14,958 nucleotides of DNA from a bacterium (GTDB lineage Bacteria; Zixibacteria; MSB-5A5; GN15; FEB-12). The notes under the pieces are model-generated. The model had not been told where the DNA came from, made no database searches, and was given only the letters and a program-made list of their open reading frames with translations. Where the stretch lies: positions 1 through 14,958 of the forward strand of contig JAUXBJ010000008.1 in assembly GCA_030619425.1 (NCBI GenBank). The letters run 5' to 3'. This document shows, one piece after another, positions 6,958 through 14,727 of this stretch. Each line of letters opens with the position of its first letter. The first letter of the stretch is position 1. Both the position numbers and the translations under genes were made by a program.

Positions 6958-7689
6958 TTACTGCGAGGGTGGTTCTTTGCGCACAAGACGCAGCATCTCG
7001 GTTACGGCGCGCTCGTAGCCGACCAACAGAGCACGGGCGGCGATGGCGTACCCGATCACGAATTCATCGACCAATCCCAACTCAGCGACCGGCGTCAGGT
7101 TGCGATAGGTCAGCCCCCGTCCGCAGTTTACGGCCAGACCAGCCTTGGCTGCCGCCGCGCCGGCGGCGTCGATGCGGTCGAGTTGTTGCTGGGCATCGTC
7201 GATGGTGCGGGCGTTACTGTAACCGGAACAGTTGATCAGAACAGAACTGCCACCGTGTTTGGCCGCCCGCTTGACCTGGTCGACTTCCGGCTCAATGAAG
7301 TAACCGACAAGAACACCGGCCGCGGTGAGCCGGTCGGCAATGTCGCCGAAGTCGGTTTCATCCGAGGCGAGATCGACGGGCAGCACGGCGTTGTCGCCGC
7401 CAAGCTGGTCGGAGGCAAAGGTCACCATCCACGGTTTCACCTCGAGTGCTTTGTTGATGAAATCACCGTGCGGCGGCATCTCAAAAGTTAATCTGGTCTT
7501 GACCACACCTTTCAACAGGTAGAGATCGCGATCACGAACGACCTGATGTTTGGGTAGCAGTTGAACGGCGATGCCGTCAGCACCGGCCAACTCGGCCAGC
7601 ACCGCCGCCTGCACCGGGTCCGGTTCGGCATAACCACGCAGACCGCGCAACGCCGCCACGGTGTCGACATTTACTGTGAGCGATGGCAC
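6958..7689 (-). CDS. PdxJ-family (pyridoxine 5'-phosphate synthase-like) protein lacking catalytic histidines
   Basis: A 243-residue TIM-barrel protein clearly homologous to PdxJ, which condenses deoxyxylulose phosphate with an amino-ketone phosphate to make vitamin B6. Conserved features are TVNVDTVAALRGLRG, EPDPVQAA, AGADGI, RDRD, E70, KP at 85-86 and NCGRGLTYRN. Compared with E. coli PdxJ (recalled from memory), N7, D9, R18 and E70 are kept, but H12 becomes T10, H45 becomes Q43, R47 becomes L45, H52 becomes V50, H193 becomes R191 and H216 becomes Y214. The reading frame is intact, so it is not simply decaying. A changed reaction or a regulatory role is possible; ordinary PdxJ activity is doubtful, so no gene symbol is given. 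The start is GTG, backed by AGGAG (7700-7696) six bases upstream. A MITE-like element lies just upstream, and rluD follows after eight bases. Confidence 0.85.
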   Translation of the reverse strand: MPSLTVNVDTVAALRGLRGYAEPDPVQAAVLAELAGADGIAVQLLPKHQVVRDRDLYLLKGVVKTRLTFEMPPHGDFINKALEVKPWMVTFASDQLGGDNAVLPVDLASDETDFGDIADRLTAAGVLVGYFIEPEVDQVKRAAKHGGSSVLINCSGYSNARTIDDAQQQLDRIDAAGAAAAKAGLAVNCGRGLTYRNLTPVAELGLVDEFVIGYAIAARALLVGYERAVTEMLRLVRKEPPSQ

Positions 7690-7741
7690 GAAACACTCCT
7701 TGTTTCAGTTTTCCCAATGAGCAGTCTGTGCGCCCAGACAC

Positions 7742-7910
7742 TTAGTAGGTTGTTGAAAAAGTGATAATTCCGTCATTGCGAGCGAAGCGCGGCAATCTCT
7801 CTCACGCTGTCTACCAACGAATTGAGATTGCCACGGTCACGCGACTGAAAGCCACTCGTGGCCGCGTGACCTCGCAATGACGATTGCGACGTTTTTCAAC
7901 AGCCTGTTAG
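7742..7910. mobile_element. MITE-like inverted-repeat element
   Basis: Terminal inverted repeats AGGTTGTTGAAAAA (7747-7760) and TTTTTCAACAGCCT (7892-7905) match at 13 of 14 positions. Inside them, CGTCATTGCGAG (7771-7782) pairs perfectly with 7871-7882. Two further nested perfect stems follow: GGCAATCTC (7791-7799) with 7824-7832, and GGTCACGCG (7835-7843) with 7863-7871, the latter enclosing a small GCCAC/GTGGC palindrome. TTAG flanks the element on both sides (7742-7745 and 7907-7910) and may be a target-site duplication. There is no open reading frame. The structure fits a non-autonomous transposable element of about 160 bases; I cannot name the mobilising transposase family. It sits between rsmA and the pdxJ-like gene. 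Confidence 0.72.
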
Positions 7911-7964
7911 TGGAGAAGCTATTCACATCGAGTCCTGAAGTCAATTCAAAAAGCAACCGGCGCC

Positions 7965-8765
7965 TCATATCAACTCAAGCGCCACCAGCCGGTTGGTAAG
8001 GTTGATGAACTTCTCCGTGGCTACCTGCTCCGCCCTGATGTTGGCCGGCAGGTTTAGTTCGGTCAGGATCGATCGCAGTCGGTTGGGATCAGCGACCAAA
8101 GTCGGCGACAGATTGTTGACCAGCAACTTGCGCCGTTGGTGAAAGGCGGTGCGGACAAGGTGTTCGAATTCTGCGGCATACTTGATCTCCGCCATGAGTT
8201 TGGGCGTCATCCGGATCACCGCCGAGGTTACTTTGGGCGGCGGGCGGAAGCAGTCGGACCCAAGGGTGAAGCAGCGCTCGATTTCAAAATACAACTGTGT
8301 GAAGATTGCAAGCGGCGACCAGTCTTTACAGCCCGGCGACGAGGCAAGACGATCAGCTACCTCACGCTGCATCATGAGGCAGGCGGATTGGATATGCATC
8401 CGGTGTTGCACAACCCATTCGATCACCGGCGATGTAATCTGATAAGGCAGGTTGCCGACCAGCACGAAGGGTCGTGTCGGGATGGACAGCGGATCGATAT
8501 TCAGGAAATCCTCAGCCACGACTCTGGTGTTGGGATAGGTCTTGAGCAGGTTCTCCAAATAGCCGATCAGGTCGCGATCAATCTCGACGGCTGTGATCCC
8601 GGCGCCGGAACGCGCCAGCGGTAGGGTCAAGGCTCCCCGTCCCGCGCCGATCTCCACGATGTGCATCCCGGCGTGAGGGCTGACCAAATCGACAATGCGT
8701 TGGATAGCGCTCTCAGATGTCAGAAAGTTCTGCCCCAGACGTTTCTTCGGACGATAACCGCTCAC
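7965..8765 (-). CDS. rsmA: 16S rRNA dimethyladenosine transferase
   Basis: RsmA (KsgA) dimethylates two adjacent adenosines near the 3' end of 16S rRNA during late small-subunit assembly. The 266 residues are a normal length. Visible are RLGQNFLTS at 9-17, SAM-binding motif I EIGAGRGALT at 38-47, the acidic VEID at 60-63, EDF at 85-87, the catalytic NLPY at 105-108, and FRPPPKVTSAVIRM at 173-186; the C-terminal RNA-binding part includes FHQRRKLLVNNL. The start is GTG three bases after the tatD stop, with GGGGA upstream overlapping the end of tatD. It appears to be the last gene of the ftsX-to-rsmA operon. No convincing intrinsic terminator follows before the MITE-like element. Confidence 0.95.
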   Translation of the reverse strand: MSGYRPKKRLGQNFLTSESAIQRIVDLVSPHAGMHIVEIGAGRGALTLPLARSGAGITAVEIDRDLIGYLENLLKTYPNTRVVAEDFLNIDPLSIPTRPFVLVGNLPYQITSPVIEWVVQHRMHIQSACLMMQREVADRLASSPGCKDWSPLAIFTQLYFEIERCFTLGSDCFRPPPKVTSAVIRMTPKLMAEIKYAAEFEHLVRTAFHQRRKLLVNNLSPTLVADPNRLRSILTELNLPANIRAEQVATEKFINLTNRLVALELI

Positions 8766-8768
8766 TGG

Positions 8769-9545
8769 TCAGTCCCCGAAGATATCCACCAGACGGTAGA
8801 GCTTTTGGCAGGTGCGGTCGGTCACTCGTTCTATCTCAGCGATGCTGACGGAGCGAAGCTCGGCCAGTTTGTCGCAAACATACTTTACGTAAGCCGGCTC
8901 GTTGGTCTTGCCCCGATGCGGCGCCGGCGTCAGATAGGGAGCGTCGGTTTCCAAAATGATTTTGTCCAGGGGCAACTCAGCCGCAACTGTGGCCATGCGA
9001 GAACCTTTGTAGGTAATCACGCCCCCAACTCCGATGATGAAGCCGAGATCGAAAACCTCGTGGGCATCCTCGACGCTGCCGGGAAAACAATGGAAGACGC
9101 CGCCCGGCAGATCGGCGGCATAATCGCGCACGATTTCAACGGTATCGGGGAAAGCCTCCCGCGTGTGAATCACCACCGGCATGTTCAGCGTCACCGCCAA
9201 CTCAAGTTGGCGTCGAAACGCTTTCTTCTGAACCGGCCGGGGCGATAGATCACGATAGAAGTCCAGTCCGATCTCCCCAATGGCCACGACCTTGTCGTGA
9301 ACGGCGAGGTCTCGAAATTCCGCCAGCACGTTGTCGTCGAGAGTGCGGGCGTCGTGAGGATGGACACCGACGGCAGCATAGATCATCTCATGCGTTGTAG
9401 CCAGTTCCACCGAACGTCGCGAAGAATTCAGATCGGCGCCGATGTTTACAATCGTATGAACGCCGGCGTCCCGCGCTGCGGAAAGGACATCATCGAGACG
9501 ATTGTGAAACGGCTCAAGATCCAGATGACAGTGGGAGTCGATCAT
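8769..9545 (-). CDS. tatD: TatD-family metal-dependent deoxyribonuclease
   Basis: TatD proteins are cytoplasmic metal-dependent nucleases of the amidohydrolase fold, linked to DNA repair and possibly to removal of D-amino acids from tRNA in related members. All metal-site residues are present in this 258-residue protein: H5 and H7 (DSHCHLD), E91 (AIGEIGLDFYRD), H127 (VIHTRE), H152 (FHCFPGS) and D201 (ILETDAPYLTP). The typical APHRGKTNEPAYV follows at 208-220. Its ATG shares one base with the metG stop codon (TAATG arrangement), pointing to translational coupling. Location between metG and rsmA repeats a gene order widely seen in bacteria. Confidence 0.94.
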   Translation of the reverse strand: MIDSHCHLDLEPFHNRLDDVLSAARDAGVHTIVNIGADLNSSRRSVELATTHEMIYAAVGVHPHDARTLDDNVLAEFRDLAVHDKVVAIGEIGLDFYRDLSPRPVQKKAFRRQLELAVTLNMPVVIHTREAFPDTVEIVRDYAADLPGGVFHCFPGSVEDAHEVFDLGFIIGVGGVITYKGSRMATVAAELPLDKIILETDAPYLTPAPHRGKTNEPAYVKYVCDKLAELRSVSIAEIERVTDRTCQKLYRLVDIFGD

Positions 9546-11452
9546 TAACTAATAGTAGCGCCCGGCGGGAGGTCCCCGTCCGGAATCACCAGAGCCAGCT
9601 TCTTGCCCTTACTGGCGGCCAACAACATGCCTTGAGAATCGACACCGCGAATCGTGACCGGTTTGAGATTGGTAACGACAACGATGCTCATGCCGGTAAT
9701 TTTCTCGGGCGTATAATGTTTGGCAATCCCCGCTACAATCTGGCGCTTCTCCTTACCCAGATCGATCTGGAGCTTCAATAGCTTGTCGGCGCCTTCGACC
9801 GCCTCAGCCTCCAGCACCTTGGCCACGCGCATGTCTGCTCGCGCAAACTCAGAGAGGTCCAGGAGGCCGTCACCTTCCGTTTCGACCGGCGACTCTTTCA
9901 TAGGTGAGGTCTTGAGACGTGGGAAGACCGGTTCGTCAACGCGAATCTCTGTACCCGGTTCAAGATTGAAGAACTCACGGGCGTTGTCCAGCGTGAGAGT
10001 ATCGTCGCCAAGCGACAGCACAGATCGTAACTGACGCATCTTGCTCGGCATCACCGGGAACAAGACCACCGAAACGATACGCAGGATTTCACAACAAGCG
10101 TAAAGGACGCCGCCGAGTTCATCGGTGCGGCCTTCTTTGGCCAGATTCCAGGGCGCCAGGTCATTGAAGAATTTGTTGGCCGCGCGCACCATAGTCATGG
10201 CCTCGCCGATGGCTTTCCCGATGCGAAAGTGGTTGATGTGTTCATGCACCGCGTTGGGCAGTCGCTCGGCCTTTTCAAACAGTCCCTGGAACCCGGCTAA
10301 ACCGTTGTATGGTTCCGGCAGGTGTCCATCGAAATTGACCATGACCATCTTGGCCACGCGCGAGACCAGATTGCCCAGATCATTGGCCAAATCGGAATTG
10401 TACTGAGTGACAAAGCGGCTGGCCTGAATGTCGCCATCGATGCCGAACGGGTACTGAGTCAGCAGCAGGTACCGGGCGCCGTCGGGGCCGAATTCGGCCA
10501 CCATGTCATTGGGATCAATCTTGGCTCCCAGCGACTTTGACATCTTCTGACCGTCGACAGTGAAAAAACCGTGCAGGAAGATCGTGTCCGGCGTCTTCAC
10601 ACCGGCCGCCATCAACATAGCCGGCCAATAGAGACAGTGAAACTTCAGGATGTCCTTGGCCATCAGATGGACCACTTCACCGCCCAGCCACCACTTGTCG
10701 AACTTGTCCGGATCATCAGCATAGCCCATGGCCGAGATGTAGTTGGATAACGCATCGACCCAGACGTATGCCACCTGAGACTCATCGAACGACAGCGGGA
10801 TCCCCCATTTAACTTTTTCGCGCGAGAGCGAAAAGTCCGGAAGGTCCTGATTGATCAAACCCAGCACCTCACGGCGACGCTCCTTCGGCAGGATCAGCAT
10901 TTCCTCGGATTCGATTTTCTCTTTCAAAAGCGGCAGGAAAGCACTGAGCCGGAAGAAGTAGTTCTTCTCTTTGAGCTTCTCCGGCGCTTTGAGATGGTCG
11001 GGGCATAGACCGTCGACCAGTTCCTTCTCGGTGAGGAACTTCTCGCAGCCGGTGCAATAGAGACCTTCATAGTAGTCGGAGTACACCACATCGCGACCAT
11101 CAGCAGTCTTAGCCGCACGCATGGCATCGAGGATCTTCCAAACCGCCTTTTCGTGTCGCTCGGATGTTGTCCGAATGAAATCATCGTTGGCGATGTCAAG
11201 ATTCTTCCAGGCCTGCTGGAAAGTCTGAACGGTCCGATCACAAAACTCGATCTCCGACACACCGGCCTCCACGGCTGCTTCGGCCACTTTGGAACCATGC
11301 TCGTCGGTGCCGGTGAGGAAGAATGAATCACGACCGGCCAGTCGATGAAATCGGGCCAGGAGATCGGCCGCAATGGTGGTGTAGGCGTGGCCGATATGCG
11401 GTTTGTCATTCACATAGTAGATCGGTGTGGTGACGTAAAAGGGTCGCGGCAA
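9545..11452 (-). CDS. metG: Methionyl-tRNA synthetase
   Basis: Charges tRNA-Met and initiator tRNA in the cytoplasm. The 635-residue protein carries the class I signatures HIGH at 19-22 and KMSKS at 303-307. A zinc knuckle is formed by C133, C136, C150 and H153 (YCTGC then LCPDH), the single-knuckle CxxC/CxxH variant. WVDALSNYISA at 231-241 is in the amino-acid pocket region, an anticodon-binding helical domain lies at about 345-500, and a C-terminal EMAP/Trbp111-like tRNA-binding OB fold at about 532-635 (starting LSEFARADMRVAKVLEAE) suggests a dimer. A short acidic linker joins the last two domains. The start is TTG, with AGGAG (11464-11460) seven bases upstream inside the end of ricT; the ricT stop is only three bases away. 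Confidence 0.97.
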   Translation of the reverse strand: MPRPFYVTTPIYYVNDKPHIGHAYTTIAADLLARFHRLAGRDSFFLTGTDEHGSKVAEAAVEAGVSEIEFCDRTVQTFQQAWKNLDIANDDFIRTTSERHEKAVWKILDAMRAAKTADGRDVVYSDYYEGLYCTGCEKFLTEKELVDGLCPDHLKAPEKLKEKNYFFRLSAFLPLLKEKIESEEMLILPKERRREVLGLINQDLPDFSLSREKVKWGIPLSFDESQVAYVWVDALSNYISAMGYADDPDKFDKWWLGGEVVHLMAKDILKFHCLYWPAMLMAAGVKTPDTIFLHGFFTVDGQKMSKSLGAKIDPNDMVAEFGPDGARYLLLTQYPFGIDGDIQASRFVTQYNSDLANDLGNLVSRVAKMVMVNFDGHLPEPYNGLAGFQGLFEKAERLPNAVHEHINHFRIGKAIGEAMTMVRAANKFFNDLAPWNLAKEGRTDELGGVLYACCEILRIVSVVLFPVMPSKMRQLRSVLSLGDDTLTLDNAREFFNLEPGTEIRVDEPVFPRLKTSPMKESPVETEGDGLLDLSEFARADMRVAKVLEAEAVEGADKLLKLQIDLGKEKRQIVAGIAKHYTPEKITGMSIVVVTNLKPVTIRGVDSQGMLLAASKGKKLALVIPDGDLPPGATIS

Positions 11453-11455
11453 AAG

Positions 11456-12397
11456 TTAGCTCCTCTCTGAGTCGGAATCGGACGAAGCTGTATCGTCCTT
11501 GTCCAGTGCTTCTTCTTTCGGCCGGTCCGTTGAAGGCCTTGGCCTTGAGGTAGAGTTGTTATGTCCCTCACCACCTGCTTCAGGGGGCGGCGCTGCGTCA
11601 GGACTGACGAGGCCATCGGCCGGACAGTTGAAGCGTATATTTTCTTCACCTCGGATGATCGCTTCCTGGCGAAAGACATCGATCCTCTCGATAGTTCCTT
11701 CATCGCCGCTCTTTGTTTTGACGAACGTACCAACCGGCGGAAATTTGCGCTTGCACTCCGAATAGAAGCCGGCCTCATAGCGCAAACAGCACAGCAGCCG
11801 GCCACAGTTGCCGGATATCTTGGCCGGATTGAGCGGCAGGTCCTGCTCGCGCGCGTGCTGAGTGGAAACCGGGGCGAAATCCCGGATGAAAGTATTGCAG
11901 CATTGTCGCAATCCACAGATACCGAAGCCTCCGATGCGACGAGCCTCGTCCCGGACGCCGATCTGACGTAGCTCGATGCGAGTCCGGTAGCACCCCGCCA
12001 ATTCCTTCACCAGGTCCCGAAAATCAACCCGGTGATCGGCCGTGAAGAATATGGTCATCTTGTTGCCGTCGAACTGACACTCAACATCGATAATCTTCAT
12101 CGCCAAACCGTGTTTGGAGACTGTTTCCGCAATCTCCGATTTGAAGCCGGCCTCTTTTTGGCGAAGCTCTTTCATGGCCTCGACATCGTCCTCGGATGCC
12201 CGGCGCAGGATTGAGCGTGGCCGGCCCTGGTCGGCATAATCGACCTCCGCTCCTACTTTGTTGTGCAGAACGCCTGCGTCCTCCCCTCGTTCCGCCTGCA
12301 CGATGACCAGGTCATTAGTCTTGAGGGAGTGATAGTAACTATTGAAAAAAAACTCTCTGCGCGAACCTTTGAATTCCACCAGATACAGTTCAGCCAT
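11456..12397 (-). CDS. ricT: PSP1-domain protein RicT (YaaT family)
   Basis: In Bacillus, RicT (YaaT) works with RicA and RicF in a complex that carries iron-sulfur clusters and helps RNase Y mature mRNAs. The 313 residues contain the PSP1 core with its cysteine pattern intact: C161, C166, C167 (GFGICGLRQCC), C198, C203, C204 (GNCGRLLCCLRYE) and C215. The N-terminal half has the strand-rich segment VIVQAERGEDAGVL and ECQFDGNKMTIFFTADHRVDFRDLV. Residues after about 262 are a low-complexity tail rich in Pro, Ser, Asp and Glu, probably disordered. ATG start with GGAG about seven bases upstream; the holB stop lies 39 bases before. No ricA, ricF or rny gene is visible here, so the partners are inferred from the family. 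Confidence 0.9.
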   Translation of the reverse strand: MAELYLVEFKGSRREFFFNSYYHSLKTNDLVIVQAERGEDAGVLHNKVGAEVDYADQGRPRSILRRASEDDVEAMKELRQKEAGFKSEIAETVSKHGLAMKIIDVECQFDGNKMTIFFTADHRVDFRDLVKELAGCYRTRIELRQIGVRDEARRIGGFGICGLRQCCNTFIRDFAPVSTQHAREQDLPLNPAKISGNCGRLLCCLRYEAGFYSECKRKFPPVGTFVKTKSGDEGTIERIDVFRQEAIIRGEENIRFNCPADGLVSPDAAPPPEAGGEGHNNSTSRPRPSTDRPKEEALDKDDTASSDSDSERS

Positions 12398-12436
12398 GGG
12401 CCTGCTCCATTTTCTGTCGGCTCTCAGGCGGCGCTG

Positions 12437-13570
12437 TTAGCGGGCAGCTACAACAGATGCCTTCAATTTGAGCGCCAGTGCCGTCAGTGAGCCAAGAATA
12501 TGCACATTCAGGCCCAGATCGGCAAGGCTAATCTTGATTTGCGCCGACATAGCGGCGGCCACGCGAGAATCGACAAAATGGGTCGACAAACGCTTCAGGT
12601 CGGCAGCGAAGTCGATATTGGTCAACTCCTGTTCCTCGCCGACCTGGGCAAAGCGGGAACAGTCGCGTATCAGCGATTGCCAAAGTCGCAGGAGGTCCTC
12701 GGCCTCACCTCTATCGCGTGGATTCACCAGTTCGGCCAGGTGCGCCACTACCGACGGAGCGTCCTCGGTAAGAAGCGCCTTGAAAAGCATGAATCCAACG
12801 GCCCGCCGTGACGTGTCGGATTCTTCGCCGCTGTCGATTAGTTCGATGGCCTGCCCCAGGGAGCCGTCGGAAATGCGGCCAAGCAGCCGGGCGCGTTTCT
12901 CGCTGAGGTCGTAGTTTTGAATGAGGTACTGTTCAATCGTGTCCGGGCGAATTCGCTCCAACCTGATTCTCTGTGCCCGTGACTGAATGGTCGGCAGCAG
13001 CGCCTCCGGACGTTCGGCGGTGAGTACTATGACGGTGTCGGAAGGTGGTTCCTCGATCATTTTCAGAAGCGCATCGGCGGAATCGGCTCTCATCTTTTCC
13101 ATACGATCGAACAGAGCCAGCCGCGTAATGCCGTCGGGCGCTTTGCGGCTGAGACTTCGCTTTATCTCGCGGGCGGTGGCGATTGGGATATTGGTGGTGG
13201 CCATGGCCGATAACCGGCAGAAAGGTTCCCGGCGCCTGTTAGCCAGGATTTCGTTGGTCAACTCAATAGTATCATTCGAGGTTTTGGCCGGCGGCAGCGG
13301 CAGGGCCACCAGTAGCCCCTGAAAATTGAGATTGTAGATGGCGCGGCAATGACGGCAGGTTCCGCATGGTCGGAGTTCTCCATCAGGCAAATCCGATTGG
13401 ACCGGCTTGTCACAGTTGAGCAATGCCGCCAGGGCAACGGCCAGGGGCCAGTGCCCAAAGCCGTCACGACCATGAAACAGATAGGTCCCGGCCACCCGAT
13501 CCGCAGCGAACGCCCGCGACAATATCGTCCAGGCTTTAGGCTGAAACTGTGTGATATCAAAAGGAGTCAA
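12437..13570 (-). CDS. holB: DNA polymerase III delta-prime-like clamp-loader subunit
   Basis: Delta-prime is the stator of the clamp loader that places the sliding clamp on DNA. The 377-residue protein shows the AAA+ layout of the family: a P-loop-like HGRDGFGHWPLA at 33-44, where the usual Lys is H40, so ATP binding is probably lost, as expected for delta-prime rather than DnaX. A four-cysteine zinc site is formed by C53 and C69/C72/C75 (CGTCRHC). ALFDRMEKMRADSADALLKMIEEPPSDTVIVLT (152-184) covers Walker B/sensor elements, and SRAQ at 197-200 replaces the SRC motif. The C-terminal third is the oligomerisation collar. TTG start, overlapping the end of the EnvC-like gene by 14 bases, with no strong ribosome binding site. 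Context (holB-ricT) matches the known neighbourhood. Confidence 0.9.
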   Translation of the reverse strand: MTPFDITQFQPKAWTILSRAFAADRVAGTYLFHGRDGFGHWPLAVALAALLNCDKPVQSDLPDGELRPCGTCRHCRAIYNLNFQGLLVALPLPPAKTSNDTIELTNEILANRRREPFCRLSAMATTNIPIATAREIKRSLSRKAPDGITRLALFDRMEKMRADSADALLKMIEEPPSDTVIVLTAERPEALLPTIQSRAQRIRLERIRPDTIEQYLIQNYDLSEKRARLLGRISDGSLGQAIELIDSGEESDTSRRAVGFMLFKALLTEDAPSVVAHLAELVNPRDRGEAEDLLRLWQSLIRDCSRFAQVGEEQELTNIDFAADLKRLSTHFVDSRVAAAMSAQIKISLADLGLNVHILGSLTALALKLKASVVAAR

Positions 13571-14723
13571 ATCTGATCCATTTCACGGGATCCAGCGGTT
13601 CTCGACCTAACCTCAATTCGAATTTCAGCCGACCCTCATCAGCCACCGTCGCCAGTTTGTCGGCGGCGTGGAGATACCGGCCGACCGTGACGGTGACGTT
13701 GGCCAGACCGGCGTAGGTGCTGTAGTACTGGTCACCATGGTCCAGGATAATGAATTTTCCGTAGCCGCGCAAATCCCCAATGTAGGCCACCGTGCCCGAT
13801 GCTACAGCGCTGACTTCGCGGCCGGGAGCAGCTTTGACGGTAATCCCCGGAGAGAACGACTTGAGCCTGGTCACCGGGTGTACCCTGGAACCAAAAGCCT
13901 CGACAATCTTCCCCCTGACCGGCGGCGGCAAGTGACCTTTCATAGTGGCAAACAGCGACGGCGACGCCGGTTGGTCACCGGATCGGGAACGATGTTCTGT
14001 TTCCAGCCGGGCAAGGATCGCCTCCATCTCCTCGGCGGCCTGCTGCAACATTATCAGGTGGTCAGCCTCCTCGGTCTTGCGGCGGCGCAGCGCCTGCAAT
14101 CTTTTCTGCTCGCGTTCTTTTCTGCTCTTATCGAGGGCGGTCGTCGTTTCCTTCTTTTTCTTCAGACCGACGACGCGGTCCTTCTCCCCGCTGTATCCCT
14201 CCAATAGAGCGACCGATTCATCAAGAAAATCCGAGGCGGCAGCCACGTTGCCGGCCTCGAATCCGGCCACAGCGGTCAGGTACCTCACGCGACGGTTCAA
14301 CTCCAACTCCCGATTGGGGTGGTCTGAGGTCATCTCGGTGGGGCTGCGGGTTGCGAGATAGAAGCGGCGGATACTCTTGAGAAAACGTTGGCGCGTTTGC
14401 TCATGGTTGAGGCGACTCAGGTCCAACTGTTGCTCGGCGGAAACGATATCACCTTTGACTTTCTTCAGTTTGTGGCTGAGGCGATCGATCACCTTTCGGT
14501 TTGAAGCGATTTTCTGATCATATTCGGAAATGCCTCCCAGGACTCCCAACTCCTCGGCCTTGAGAGAGTCAAGCCGGTTTTGTCCCTGCTCGACTTCGCG
14601 TTGGATCTGTTCGAGTTCCTTCTTTTGGTTGAGGATCTTCTCCTTCTGCCCCTGCGCCTGCGTTATCGTGAACAAGATCAGGGTGAAAGTAACTATGAGA
14701 GTTGTTATAATTCGTTGGATCAT
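13557..14723 (-). CDS. envC: EnvC-like amidase activator with degenerate LytM (M23) domain
   Basis: EnvC is a periplasmic protein recruited by FtsEX that activates cell-wall amidases for septum splitting. Here residues 1-24 are a signal peptide (hydrophobic TLIVTFTLILFTI, then AQGQ). Residues 26-125 and about 180-245 are long coiled coils rich in Lys, Glu, Gln and Arg. Residues 268-386 form a LytM-type domain. Its zinc and catalytic residues are all replaced: the HxGxD motif reads S291-P-G-I-T295, the YxH position is G339, and the HxH motif reads R365-L-K367. It is therefore almost certainly not a peptidase, consistent with EnvC. It starts four bases after ftsX stops, which strongly supports the role. 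The partner amidase is not in the window. An M23 peptidase label would be misleading. Confidence 0.88.
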   Translation of the reverse strand: MIQRIITTLIVTFTLILFTITQAQGQKEKILNQKKELEQIQREVEQGQNRLDSLKAEELGVLGGISEYDQKIASNRKVIDRLSHKLKKVKGDIVSAEQQLDLSRLNHEQTRQRFLKSIRRFYLATRSPTEMTSDHPNRELELNRRVRYLTAVAGFEAGNVAAASDFLDESVALLEGYSGEKDRVVGLKKKKETTTALDKSRKEREQKRLQALRRRKTEEADHLIMLQQAAEEMEAILARLETEHRSRSGDQPASPSLFATMKGHLPPPVRGKIVEAFGSRVHPVTRLKSFSPGITVKAAPGREVSAVASGTVAYIGDLRGYGKFIILDHGDQYYSTYAGLANVTVTVGRYLHAADKLATVADEGRLKFELRLGREPLDPVKWIRFDSF

Positions 14724-14727
14724 GCGT

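Noticed and set aside
6958-7689. PdxJ-like gene considered as a pseudogene
   Set aside because: The frame is complete, length is normal, the ribosome binding site is good, and non-catalytic fold motifs are well kept.
7724-7739. Small GTCTG/CAGAC inverted repeat between the MITE-like element and the pdxJ-like gene, considered as an operator
   Set aside because: A five-base stem with a six-base centre is expected by chance and has no supporting context.
13557-14723. Active M23 metallopeptidase
   Set aside because: The zinc ligands and catalytic histidine are all substituted (S291, T295, G339, R365, K367), so only the fold is retained.
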